From positions 1 to 14,642 of the forward strand of contig JAUPVA010000034.1 of the NCBI GenBank assembly GCA_030917245.1: a DNA stretch of 14,642 nt, read 5' to 3'. A program made the translations under genes and the position numbers. Under the pieces are notes generated by a model that was not told the DNA's origin, searched no databases, and saw only the letters and a program-made list of their open reading frames with translations. Every line of letters begins with the position of its first letter. Within the stretch, counting starts at the first letter, position 1. This DNA comes from Patescibacteria group bacterium (lineage in GTDB: Bacteria; Patescibacteriota; Saccharimonadia; Saccharimonadales; Saccharimonadaceae). This document shows, in pieces, positions 6,200 to 13,194 of this stretch.

Positions 6200-6883
6200 A
6201 TGGGAATCTTTGTAGCGATTGAGGGGGGAGACGGCTCGGGAAAGGGCACTCAGTCTGAAATTCTTCGACAATTTGTAGCAGAAGAGCTGAAAAAACCAGT
6301 TACGAAACTAAGTTTTCCTCGCTACGGAGAGGCCTCGGCTTACTATGCGGAACAATACCTCAATGGCAATTATGGAGCCGCTAATGACGTACATCCTGAC
6401 TTAGCAGCCTTAGCCTATGCTATCGATAGATTCGCCGAAAAGTCAGACCTTGAAAAACTCTTGGCCGAAAGTGACCGTGTTATCATTGCCGACCGATATC
6501 AGGGCTCAAACTTGGCTCACCAAGGTGCAAAAATTGCCGACGAACAAAGTCGACATGCTTTTTACGAACGCACACTACACACCGAATACGATATTTTAGG
6601 TATACCGCGACCTTCAAAAAATATCGTGTTACTGGTTCCGAGTCATACCGCCCAAGCAAACGTAGACTTAAAGCAATCGCGAAACTATACCTCTCTAAAA
6701 AGAGATATCCACGAGGCCGACGCCGATCATCTCGATAAAGCAAAGCGCAATTATGAGGAGTTATGTAGACTGTATCCGAATGAATTTATCGCCATTGACT
6801 GCATGCAAGATGATTCCACCATGCGTTCCATTGAAGATATTCAGCAAGAGATACGCGCGATTATTTTTGAGACAACTGGGTAA
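6200..6883 (+). CDS. tmk: Thymidylate kinase
   Basis: This 227-residue kinase converts dTMP to dTDP with ATP. The P-loop GGDGSGKGT is at residues 9-17, the FPRYGEASAYYAEQYL substrate region follows near 40-54, the DRYQGSN motif begins at Asp98, and a LID-like stretch with RNYTSLKRDIHEAD is near residues 158-171. Length is close to the usual 205-225. Its ATG follows the dcd TAA with no gap, so it is probably translated by coupling. The last 23 bases overlap the 3' end of the convergent minus-strand gene. It joins the de novo (ThyA) and salvage (Tdk) routes to dTTP. Confidence 0.95.
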   Translation: MGIFVAIEGGDGSGKGTQSEILRQFVAEELKKPVTKLSFPRYGEASAYYAEQYLNGNYGAANDVHPDLAALAYAIDRFAEKSDLEKLLAESDRVIIADRYQGSNLAHQGAKIADEQSRHAFYERTLHTEYDILGIPRPSKNIVLLVPSHTAQANVDLKQSRNYTSLKRDIHEADADHLDKAKRNYEELCRLYPNEFIAIDCMQDDSTMRSIEDIQQEIRAIIFETTG

Positions 6884-7730
6884 GATACACCGTCTGTATT
6901 ACAGGATAGAAAGGGTTTTCTTGACAGCCTTCAAGCCGTTCGAGTGCATTCAGTAGGAGCGCTTTTTGACCGAGTGCAGTCGCAGTAATCTGTTCAGATA
7001 TAACTTCATGTTCAGATAAGTCGCGAATGGCACGAGCCTCCGAAGACGCAAGTTCTGGGCTGGCAAGGTCAACGGCACCTGTTACGCGAGAAATCAAAGA
7101 AGCCTTACGCCCATTCTCGTGAATGGTTGCTAAAGGAGTTTTGCTCGATACAATTACCCAGTTTTTAAGTGACTGTTGGCCGTTGCTTCGCTGCGGTAGA
7201 TTGAGCGATGAGTGTGCCTTCACGCGAGTAGGCTCGGTTGGTCGGTCAACGATACCATTAGGATGGGCGAGGCTAATTGCAGTCAAGCAGTGTTCGCCAA
7301 ACCGACGATTCAACCAAGATTTTTTACCAATTCTATTATAGGCAAACACTTCCTGACTCGGGTGGTCGGCATGCATATATCCATCTTCCACCCCTAGAAT
7401 CACCTGTCCACTGGCCATGAAAGTTGGGATTAGAGAAATTGGAGGGGCAAAGACTTCGCCACGTTCAATAAGCTGCTCCGCGTGTCGGGTGGCCAATGAG
7501 CGCTTGGCAACATTCATAGCAATGATAGGTCTTACGACATCTTCTGGTGGCCGAGGATTTGAATTTGATTCCGTTGCTGATGCATGGAGGTACCCGAGTA
7601 GAAGCTCCTGTGTCGATGTCAGTAGAGCTGGCTCTTCAGAAGATACTTTTCTGTTTTTTGAAGGCTCCCATTCATCCCAACGGTACGTGGGAAGCAGTCG
7701 CGCCCGGTTATCTATAATGTTGTTGATCAC
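6861..7730 (-). CDS. Hypothetical protein, family not recognised
   Basis: This encodes a 289-residue soluble-looking protein with a GTG start and no signal peptide or membrane helix that I can see. The N-terminal part has LLPTYRWDEWEPSKNRK, then a Ser/Asn/Pro-rich stretch (ASATESNSNPRPPEDV) that looks like a linker. A middle part holds SGQVILGVEDGYMHADHPS and NRRFGEHCLTAISLAHPNG. The C-terminal third is helical and charged (LASSEARAIRDLSEHEVISEQITATALGQKALLLNALERL). I recognise no catalytic motif and assign no function. It is likely real: the frame is long, and it has a very good promoter (TAGACA, 17-base spacer, TGC TATAAT) ending 11 bases before the GTG. It is divergent from rplJ and convergent with tmk, overlapping it by 23 bases. 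Confidence 0.75.
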   Translation of the reverse strand: MINNIIDNRARLLPTYRWDEWEPSKNRKVSSEEPALLTSTQELLLGYLHASATESNSNPRPPEDVVRPIIAMNVAKRSLATRHAEQLIERGEVFAPPISLIPTFMASGQVILGVEDGYMHADHPSQEVFAYNRIGKKSWLNRRFGEHCLTAISLAHPNGIVDRPTEPTRVKAHSSLNLPQRSNGQQSLKNWVIVSSKTPLATIHENGRKASLISRVTGAVDLASPELASSEARAIRDLSEHEVISEQITATALGQKALLLNALERLEGCQENPFYPVIQTVYLTQLSQK

Positions 7731-7741
7731 AATAACTATAT

Positions 7742-7770
7742 ATTATAGCACACTTATGCTTAATTGTCTA
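7742..7770 (-). promoter_or_regulatory. Promoter of the hypothetical minus-strand gene
   Basis: On the minus strand TAGACA (forward 7765-7770) is separated by 17 bases from TATAAT (forward 7742-7747), with TGC directly before the -10. This is the best -35/-10 pair in the window. The -10 ends 11 bases before the GTG start, so the predicted leader is about 4 bases with no Shine-Dalgarno. It stands back to back with the rplJ promoter. Confidence 0.75.
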
Positions 7771-7777
7771 TATTATC

Positions 7778-7806
7778 TTGCATTATGCGCCTCTGTTTGC
7801 TATAGT
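7778..7806 (+). promoter_or_regulatory. rplJ-rplL promoter
   Basis: TTGCAT (7778-7783), a 17-base spacer and TATAGT (7801-7806) preceded by TGC make an extended -10 promoter. Transcription would start near 7813, just before the L10 leader RNA, giving a leader of about 150 bases. Confidence 0.72.
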
Positions 7807-7820
7807 TTATCTAGACATTA

Positions 7821-7890
7821 CCAAAGACAGTAGCAGTCTATAAGGACTTAATTAGCTACCGAGGCAATATAACTTTTTATATTCATCCTC
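7821..7890 (+). ncRNA. L10 leader (ribosomal protein L10 autoregulatory RNA)
   Basis: The leader contains CCAAAGACAGTAGC, then CTTAATTAGCTACCGAGG, the blocks I know from bacterial L10 leaders. GTAGC (7830-7834) pairs with GCTAC (7855-7859). AGTC (7835-7838) pairs with GACT (7845-7848) above an asymmetric TTAATTA bulge. GAGG (7861-7864) pairs with CCTC (7887-7890) around an AATATAA/TTATATT hairpin. In other bacteria the L10-(L7/L12)4 complex binds this RNA and lowers rplJ-rplL expression. No terminator hairpin is evident between it and rplJ, so translational control is more likely than attenuation here. Confidence 0.8.
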
Positions 7891-7961
7891 TATCATGTGG
7901 TGTCCAACCCGTTCATTAACAATGTGGTCGAACAATAACTAAAGAAGTAGGAGTTTATCTA

Positions 7962-8486
7962 GTGGCTATTTCACGTGATAAAAAACAAGCTTTAGTTGCC
8001 AGCATGACCGATAAACTGTCAGCTTCAAAGTTGGCGGTTTTCGCTCAGTATAAAGACCTGAGCGTTGCTGATTTACAGGAACTACGTGCAGCCGCACGTG
8101 AAGCTGGTGTTAGCATTACGGTCATCAAGAATCGTCTAGTGCGCGTTGCCATGAGCAATATTGATACGTACAAGGACACCGATACGTCGAACCTTGAAGG
8201 TCAATTGCTGTATGCAATCAGCTCGGACGACGAAGTCGCCCCTGCCCAGGTGCTCGACAAGTTCGCTAAAACCCACCCCGCATTACAATTCGTAGGTGGT
8301 TTCTCAAGCGAAGGTCTAGCGCTTAGCGCCGATGACGTTAAAGCTCTGGCTGGCTTGCCAAGCAAGAATCAGCTTATTGCTGAAGTCGTTGCTCAGCTGC
8401 TCAGCCCGGTACACGACGTTACCAACGGACTTTCTGGCAACCTTCACGCCCTCCTAGATGGCGTTGAAGCTAAAGCTGCAGCCTAA
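7962..8486 (+). CDS. rplJ: Large-subunit ribosomal protein L10 (uL10)
   Basis: The 174-residue protein has the L10 N-terminal rRNA-binding domain (MAISRDKKQALV, VFAQYKDLSVADLQELRAAAREAGV, ITVIKNRLVRVA) and a C-terminal helix that would carry L7/L12 dimers (LSPVHDVTNGLSGNLHALLDGVEAKAAA). L10 is the base of the L7/L12 stalk that recruits translation factors. Length is normal. The start is GTG, set by AGGAG 8 bases upstream. rplL follows after 40 bases on the same transcript, and the L10 leader lies upstream. Confidence 0.97.
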   Translation: MAISRDKKQALVASMTDKLSASKLAVFAQYKDLSVADLQELRAAAREAGVSITVIKNRLVRVAMSNIDTYKDTDTSNLEGQLLYAISSDDEVAPAQVLDKFAKTHPALQFVGGFSSEGLALSADDVKALAGLPSKNQLIAEVVAQLLSPVHDVTNGLSGNLHALLDGVEAKAAA

Positions 8487-8526
8487 AAACCTGCATATAT
8501 TAATTTTGAATTTAAAGGAATAAGTT

Positions 8527-8904
8527 ATGGCAGATATCGCTAAACTTGCAAAAGAACTTACCGCTCTGACGGTACTCGAAGTAAACGAACTAAAGAACGT
8601 CCTTAAGGACGAATACGGCATCGAACCAGCTGCTGCAGCTGTTGCCGTTGCTGGACCTGCTGCTGCTGACGCTGGCGCTGGCGAAGACGAAAAAACTGAG
8701 TTCACCGTAACCCTCAAGGACGCTGGTGCTCAAAAAGTAGCAGTCATTAAGGCTGTTAAAGAAATTACCGGTCTTGGACTTGGTGAAGCTAAAGCTATCG
8801 TTGACGGCGCTCCTGCTCCAGTCAAGGAAAAAGTTTCTAAAGACGAAGCTGAAGCTGCAAAGAAGAGCTTGGAAGAAGCTGGCGCTACAGTCGAATTGGC
8901 TTAA
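8527..8904 (+). CDS. rplL: Large-subunit ribosomal protein L7/L12 (bL12)
   Basis: This 125-residue protein is typical in every part: an N-terminal dimerisation domain ([26 protein letters not shown]), an Ala-rich flexible hinge (residues 36-56), and the factor-binding C-terminal domain with [21 protein letters not shown] and [15 protein letters not shown]. It forms the multicopy stalk that contacts initiation and elongation factors. AAAGGA lies 9 bases before the ATG. The expected higher dose of L12 over L10 would come from this strong independent ribosome site. A terminator follows. Confidence 0.98.
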   Translation: MADIAKLAKELTALTVLEVNELKNVLKDEYGIEPAAAAVAVAGPAAADAGAGEDEKTEFTVTLKDAGAQKVAVIKAVKEITGLGLGEAKAIVDGAPAPVKEKVSKDEAEAAKKSLEEAGATVELA

Positions 8905-8948
8905 TAAGCCATTTGACCTTTCCGACCACATTGGACCGAACCGAACAC

Positions 8949-8977
8949 CCGCCCGTGTCAAAAGCCGGGCGGTTTTT
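8949..8977 (+). terminator. Rho-independent terminator after rplL
   Basis: A 7-bp GC stem (CCGCCCG at 8949-8955 with CGGGCGG at 8966-8972) is followed by TTTTT. It closes the rplJ-rplL unit. Confidence 0.92.
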
Positions 8978-9036
8978 CGTACTAAAAAACAACAACTTTC
9001 GTCTGACCTCTTAAAATCGTGTGGATAAAATTCTCG

Positions 9037-9067
9037 TTGACTATAAAATATCGAAATGATATATAAT
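9037..9067 (+). promoter_or_regulatory. Promoter of the small hypothetical gene at 9116
   Basis: TTGACT (9037-9042) is followed by TATAAT at 9062-9067 (19-base spacer) or an overlapping TATATA at 9060-9065 (17-base spacer). The leader would be about 40 bases. Together with terminators on both sides this makes the downstream gene a separate unit. Confidence 0.65.
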
Positions 9068-9115
9068 GGGACTTAATACTACTGCATTAACACAGACAAA
9101 GGATACTGCGAGCAT

Positions 9116-9631
9116 ATGTCTGAATTACCAGAAAAGCAGGTGAAGCGCCTAAAGGCTCTTATCACCGAAGCCGAGACGAACATCGCCGCGGCAAAAGAAC
9201 TATTAATGAGCATCCTGGGAGATGACGATCACGTCGTTACTCCAACAAGCAGCCGAGAAGATGTCAGCGGCAAAGTAGTTGAAGGTGTTTTTGATGGTCA
9301 AAAAATGGCAGGTCCAGACGGAAAAGAATACCCTGTTCCTGCTAACTACGCGTCAAAATCTAAGCTAGTAGAAGGCGACATTCTTAAGCTTACTATTGCC
9401 GATGATGGAAGCTTTATCTATAAGCAAATTGGTCCTGTTGACCGCACTCAGGTGATCGGCACATTAACGCAGCACGATGGCGCCTACTATGTCGAAGCAA
9501 ACGGCAAGGAGTATCGTATCTTGCTAGCAAGCGTCACCTATTTCAGAATCAACGTCGGTGACCAAGTGACCATTATAGTTCCTACCGAAAATCAAGACGC
9601 AACCTGGGCAGCAGTCGAAGCCGCGCTTTAA
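9116..9631 (+). CDS. Conserved-looking hypothetical protein with coiled coil and two repeated beta domains
   Basis: This 171-residue soluble acidic protein has no family name I can give with certainty. Residues 1-34 (KQVKRLKALITEAETNIAAAKELL) form a probable helix or short coiled coil. Two similar segments follow. Residues 50-106 contain GPDGKEYPVPANYASKSKLVEGDILKLTI. Residues 111-160 contain EANGKEYRILLASVTYFRINVGDQVTIIV. Both share GKEY, a hydrophobic strand, a GD turn and a final strand, so they look like a tandem duplication of a small beta-barrel (OB/TRAM-like) fold. The gene has AAAGGA about 12 bases upstream, its own promoter, and its own terminator. It lies just after rplJ-rplL and before tdk. 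A nucleic-acid or ribosome-associated role is only a guess from domain shape and position. Confidence 0.85.
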   Translation: MSELPEKQVKRLKALITEAETNIAAAKELLMSILGDDDHVVTPTSSREDVSGKVVEGVFDGQKMAGPDGKEYPVPANYASKSKLVEGDILKLTIADDGSFIYKQIGPVDRTQVIGTLTQHDGAYYVEANGKEYRILLASVTYFRINVGDQVTIIVPTENQDATWAAVEAAL

Positions 9632-9651
9632 TTTCTTCGAAAATTTGCGTA

Positions 9652-9675
9652 AATAGCCACCTTCGGGTGGTTATT
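9652..9675 (+). terminator. Rho-independent terminator with UUCG tetraloop
   Basis: A 10-bp stem (AATAGCCACC with GGTGGTTATT, one G-U pair) is capped by a TTCG tetraloop closed by C-G, followed by TTGATTT. It ends the transcript of the two-repeat hypothetical gene. Confidence 0.88.
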
Positions 9676-9735
9676 TTGATTTACAAGGCTAAAACCAAAG
9701 AATATGCATATGTTAAACCTATTGGTGCTATCGGT

Positions 9736-9741
9736 TATAAT
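9736..9741 (+). promoter_or_regulatory. -10 element of tdk, leaderless type
   Basis: A consensus TATAAT ends 8 bases before the tdk ATG, and no Shine-Dalgarno is present. The hexamer 17 bases upstream (TTAAAC) is a poor -35. The predicted leader is 1-2 bases. Confidence 0.6.
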
Positions 9742-9749
9742 CATCCGTA

Positions 9750-10325
9750 ATGGCAAAACTTCATTTTAAATATGGCGCTATGAACAGCGGCAAGAGCGAT
9801 ACCCTTATCAAGACCGCCTTTAACTACACAGAGCGCGGACTAAACGTTTTGACGGTTAAACCCGCCATTGATACAAAAGGTGAGGCAAAAATTGTTGCAC
9901 GCGGTGGGCATGAAAGAATAGTCGATATTCTTGCACATGAAGATACAAATTTAGAAAAAGAAGTTCTAGCGCATTCAAATGTGGCGGTGATACTCGTGGA
10001 TGAATCGCAATTTTTATCCGAAGATCAAATCGGTCAGTTATTTCGACTTGCCAAGAATCACGATATTTCAGTTATCTGCTATGGACTGAGAGCTGATTTT
10101 AAGACCAAGATGTTTCCAGGAAGTAAACGGTTGTTCGAAATAGCAGACAACTTGGAAAAACTTCCGACGATGTGTTTTTGTGGTTCTCAGGCTGAATTTA
10201 ACACACGTAAAGTAGACGGGGTTTACATATTCGAAGGCAATCAAGTAGCCATAGACGGTGAATCAGCAGTCGATTATGACTCTTTGTGCGGGAAGTGCTA
10301 TCAAAAAGAAGGTGGCCACATTTAA
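9750..10325 (+). CDS. tdk: Thymidine kinase (type II, TK1-like)
   Basis: This 191-residue enzyme phosphorylates thymidine to dTMP. The Walker A GAMNSGKS is at residues 9-16. DESQF at 84-88 holds the catalytic Glu85. YGLRADF is at 111-117. Two cysteine pairs, Cys142/Cys144 (CFCG) and Cys180/Cys183 (LCGKC), form the zinc ribbon next to the lasso loop that covers the nucleoside. Length is normal for TK1-type enzymes. It gives a salvage route to dTMP alongside ThyA and feeds Tmk. The start is supported by the TATAAT 8 bases upstream. dnaX begins 34 bases after its stop but has its own -10. Confidence 0.95.
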   Translation: MAKLHFKYGAMNSGKSDTLIKTAFNYTERGLNVLTVKPAIDTKGEAKIVARGGHERIVDILAHEDTNLEKEVLAHSNVAVILVDESQFLSEDQIGQLFRLAKNHDISVICYGLRADFKTKMFPGSKRLFEIADNLEKLPTMCFCGSQAEFNTRKVDGVYIFEGNQVAIDGESAVDYDSLCGKCYQKEGGHI

Positions 10326-10344
10326 ATCACAACGCGCCCGGTCA

Positions 10345-10350
10345 TAGAAT
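10345..10350 (+). promoter_or_regulatory. Possible -10 element of dnaX-dnaB
   Basis: TAGAAT ends 9 bases before the ATG at 10360, the same geometry as the other short-leader genes here. The match is weaker than the others, and a second in-frame ATG at 10372 with GAAAGG just upstream would instead suit a short leadered mRNA. Confidence 0.4.
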
Positions 10351-10359
10351 TGACGTACA

Positions 10360-11820
10360 ATGAAAGGTACCATGGGAGTAGCACTATACCGGAAATATCG
10401 TTCGCGTACATTAGATGATGTCGTCGGACAACAGCACGTCACGACGCTACTAAAAAATGCCTTGAACTCCGGACATACAGCACACGCCTACTTATTTACT
10501 GGACCCCGTGGAGTAGGGAAGACATCGATTGCCAGAATTATGGCTCACGAATTAAACCAGCTTCCATACGACGGCGAGACGACGCACTTAGACATAATCG
10601 AGATTGATGCTGCAAGTAACAACGGAGTGGAAGACATTCGTGAGTTACGCGAGAGGGTACAGATTGCTCCAGTCAATGCTCGTAAAAAAGTTTATATTAT
10701 CGACGAAGTCCACATGCTGTCCAAACAAGCATTCAATGCACTACTAAAGACGCTAGAAGAGCCCCCGGAGCATGTCGTATTTATTCTAGCGACGACGGAC
10801 ATCGATAAGGTGCCCGAGACGATTATCAGCCGTACCCAGCGTCATACATTCAGAAGGGCATCGTACGCCGATATCGTAAAAAACCTTCAACGCATTGCAT
10901 CTCAAGAAAAAGTGACGGCAGACGAAGCTGCTCTACAGTTAATTGCGCGTCATGCGGACGGAAGTTTTCGAGATAGCGTAAGCCTTTTTGATCAACTTCT
11001 CAGTGGTACCGAAGGAACTCATTTAACGGCTCAGAATGTAACGAGTTCGCTCGGGCTTATAACGGATGACACAGTACGCGCATTAGTAGATGCCGCATTG
11101 AAGGGAGATATCAGCACGATTAATAATCAGCTAAATGCTTTAGAGACAGCAGGTATTCCACCGCGAACTACGGCGGCTCAACTTACCGATTTCCTGCGTC
11201 GACACCTCGTTGAAGATAGTCGGTATACCGCGTTGATTGATATTCTTCTAGAAGTCGGAAAGTCGCATTACCCAGAGTTGAAGCTTCTTACTAGCTTAGG
11301 GCTATTTACACAGCCCGATAGTCCCGCTCGACAAGTAGCGCCATCTGTCAGCAAGCCCTCTGTCGCTTCTTCGAAACCTGCAACCACAATACCTGATTCA
11401 TCTCGCCCAGAAACAAAAAAGAAGTCGCCTCAAAAAGTAGCTCACGCTAAAGAGCTCGAGGTGCCTATTCAGAAATCTTCATCAGTACCCGCTTCGCAAA
11501 AACGTTCAACTGCCGAGTTCGATTGGCAGACATTCGTTAGCCATGTCAAAACACACCACATTGCACTTCATAGCGTCCTGTCGAAGTGCGAACCCGAAGC
11601 TGACGAGTCGACCCTACGCTTATATACAAAAAGCGCTTTCTATAAAAAGAAACTGGACGATCTTCGCTTTCGAACATTGCTACTCGAATCGCTCGCCGAA
11701 TTAGGGTACGAATTCGAGATCGAGATCGTAGCGACCGCCAAACCGTTAAAAGATAGTCAGGCCGCGCAAGTTGCTGCTATCATGGGGGGTGGAGAAGAGG
11801 TGAGCGTCGAAGACGCGTAG
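10360..11820 (+). CDS. dnaX: DNA polymerase III subunits gamma/tau
   Basis: This 486-residue clamp-loader ATPase loads the sliding clamp. It opens with ALYRKYRSRTLDDVVGQ, and then has Walker A GPRGVGKTS (residues 48-56), IIEIDAASNNGVEDIRELRE, Walker B and following helix VYIIDEVHMLSKQAFNALLKTLEEPP, ILATTDIDKVPETIISRTQRH with the sensor and Arg finger, and DGSFRDSVSLFDQLL. Domain III ends near residue 325. A Ser/Pro/Lys-rich linker follows (about 326-383), then a C-terminal tau-like domain (FDWQTFVSHVKTHHIALH onward). The four-cysteine zinc module normally found between Walker A and IDAASNNG is absent. A candidate -1 frameshift site lies in the linker. The start could also be the ATG at 10372. 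dnaB starts 5 bases after the stop, suggesting coupling. Confidence 0.95.
   Translation: MKGTMGVALYRKYRSRTLDDVVGQQHVTTLLKNALNSGHTAHAYLFTGPRGVGKTSIARIMAHELNQLPYDGETTHLDIIEIDAASNNGVEDIRELRERVQIAPVNARKKVYIIDEVHMLSKQAFNALLKTLEEPPEHVVFILATTDIDKVPETIISRTQRHTFRRASYADIVKNLQRIASQEKVTADEAALQLIARHADGSFRDSVSLFDQLLSGTEGTHLTAQNVTSSLGLITDDTVRALVDAALKGDISTINNQLNALETAGIPPRTTAAQLTDFLRRHLVEDSRYTALIDILLEVGKSHYPELKLLTSLGLFTQPDSPARQVAPSVSKPSVASSKPATTIPDSSRPETKKKSPQKVAHAKELEVPIQKSSSVPASQKRSTAEFDWQTFVSHVKTHHIALHSVLSKCEPEADESTLRLYTKSAFYKKKLDDLRFRTLLLESLAELGYEFEIEIVATAKPLKDSQAAQVAAIMGGGEEVSVEDA
11415..11463 (+). promoter_or_regulatory. Candidate programmed -1 frameshift signal in dnaX (tau/gamma)
   Basis: The heptamer A AAA AAG (11415-11421) lies in the correct reading phase (ACA AAA AAG), the same slippery site as in E. 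coli dnaX. Four bases later a hairpin can form: CGCCTC (11426-11431) with GAGGTG (11458-11463), enclosing AGCTC (11439-11443) with GAGCT (11452-11456). After a -1 slip, translation would add nine codons and stop at TAA 11448-11450, giving a protein of about 363 residues that ends just past domain III, as gamma does. No upstream Shine-Dalgarno-like stimulator is seen. Confidence 0.55.
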
Positions 11821-11825
11821 AAAAT

Positions 11826-13178
11826 ATGGCCGCAAAAGAGGTACAAGCTGGCAAAGTGCCACCACAGAGTCTAGACGCCGAGAAAAGCTTACTCGGTGCT
11901 GTTTTAATTGACGATGAAGTCTTAGCAGATGTTAGTGAATTCGTAACCAAGGCAGATTTCTACGACAAGCGTCACGGAATTGTTTATGACGGTATGATGC
12001 GGCTATATGAACGCCACAAACCTGTCGACTTATTAACTCTGACAGACGAGCTCAAGCGGAAAAAAGAGCTTGAAACCATCGGCGGATCCGCTTACTTAAC
12101 AGAATTAACAACCTACGTCCCAACATCGGCACACGCCGCGGCCTACGCCGATCTCGTTGCACAAAAAGCAGTCCGCAGGCGATTGATCAAAGCAAGTGCA
12201 GACATCTCTGAACTTGGGTACAACGAAGAGACCTCAACCCAGGAGCTACTGCAGCAAGCTGAGGCAGAATTATTTAGCGTTTCTGAACAATCGCTCAAGA
12301 GTGATGTAGCCAGCTTAGAACATATCCTGACCGATAGCTTTGACCGCATGGAAGAGCTGCACCGGAATAAAGGGCAGCTCCGAGGCATTCGTACGGGGTA
12401 TCGCGACCTCGACAACATGACCGCTGGCTTGCAGCGGAGCGATCTTATCATCTTGGCGGCTCGACCTGCTATGGGTAAGACGACTTTTGTTACCAACCTT
12501 GCGTACAACGTTGCTACCATCGCCAAGCAGCCTGTTTTGTTTTTTAGCCTCGAGATGAGCAAAGAGCAGCTCGTTGACCGTATGCTTTCAGACGCATCAG
12601 GAGTAGACGCATGGAATATCCGTACAGGAAACTTAAGTGATGACGACTTTTCAAAAATATCCGATGCTATGGGTGAACTGGCGGAAGCGCCAATATTCAT
12701 TGATGATCAACCAGGTCTATCTGTTCTGGAAATGCGCACCAAAGCACGCCGAGTTTCTCACGATTCTCCGCTTGGATTGATAATCGTCGACTACCTTCAG
12801 CTCATGCAGGGAAGTGGACGCGACAATGGCAACCGAGTCCAAGAAGTAAGTGAGATCTCGCGTGGATTAAAGCTCATCGCGCGAGAGTTGAATGTGCCAG
12901 TCATTGCGCTAAGTCAGCTGTCACGCTCTGTCGAACAGCGTTCACCCCAAATTCCGCAACTTTCCGACCTTCGCGAATCGGGAAGCATTGAACAAGATGC
13001 CGATATTGTGAGTTTCATCTACCGACCCGGGTATTATGAACCTGATAATCCAGAAGTAGAAAATATCACAAAACTGATTATTGCCAAGCATCGTAATGGT
13101 CCTGTCGGCGAAGTAGGGTTGTACTTCCACCCTGAGCGCCTACGTTTTATGTCTCTCGACCGAAAACATTCCGATTAG
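11826..13178 (+). CDS. dnaB: Replicative DNA helicase
   Basis: This 450-residue hexameric 5'-3' helicase unwinds the replication fork. The N-terminal domain (PPQSLDAEKSLLGAVLID...VDLLTLTDELKRK) binds primase and packs the ring. A linker helix leads to the RecA-like domain with TGYRDLDNMTAGLQRSDLI, Walker A ARPAMGKTT (residues 212-220), FFSLEMSKEQL, Walker B LIIVDYLQLM, the DNA-loop motif ALSQLSRSVEQR, LRESGSIEQDAD, and IAKHRNGPVG with the Arg/Lys finger. Length is normal and no intein is present. It starts 5 bases after dnaX without a clear Shine-Dalgarno and is probably translated by coupling. Confidence 0.97.
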   Translation: MAAKEVQAGKVPPQSLDAEKSLLGAVLIDDEVLADVSEFVTKADFYDKRHGIVYDGMMRLYERHKPVDLLTLTDELKRKKELETIGGSAYLTELTTYVPTSAHAAAYADLVAQKAVRRRLIKASADISELGYNEETSTQELLQQAEAELFSVSEQSLKSDVASLEHILTDSFDRMEELHRNKGQLRGIRTGYRDLDNMTAGLQRSDLIILAARPAMGKTTFVTNLAYNVATIAKQPVLFFSLEMSKEQLVDRMLSDASGVDAWNIRTGNLSDDDFSKISDAMGELAEAPIFIDDQPGLSVLEMRTKARRVSHDSPLGLIIVDYLQLMQGSGRDNGNRVQEVSEISRGLKLIARELNVPVIALSQLSRSVEQRSPQIPQLSDLRESGSIEQDADIVSFIYRPGYYEPDNPEVENITKLIIAKHRNGPVGEVGLYFHPERLRFMSLDRKHSD

Positions 13179-13194
13179 TCCTTCGGTGCGTTAG

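Noticed and set aside
10365..10374. GGTACCAT near the dnaX start repeating the folA/HIT palindrome as a shared operator
   Set aside because: An 8-base match can occur by chance and its position relative to the promoters differs.
12143..12700. Minus-strand frame of 185 codons
   Set aside because: It is the shadow of dnaB; the composition is Ser/Arg/Leu-rich as expected from antisense and it has no motif.
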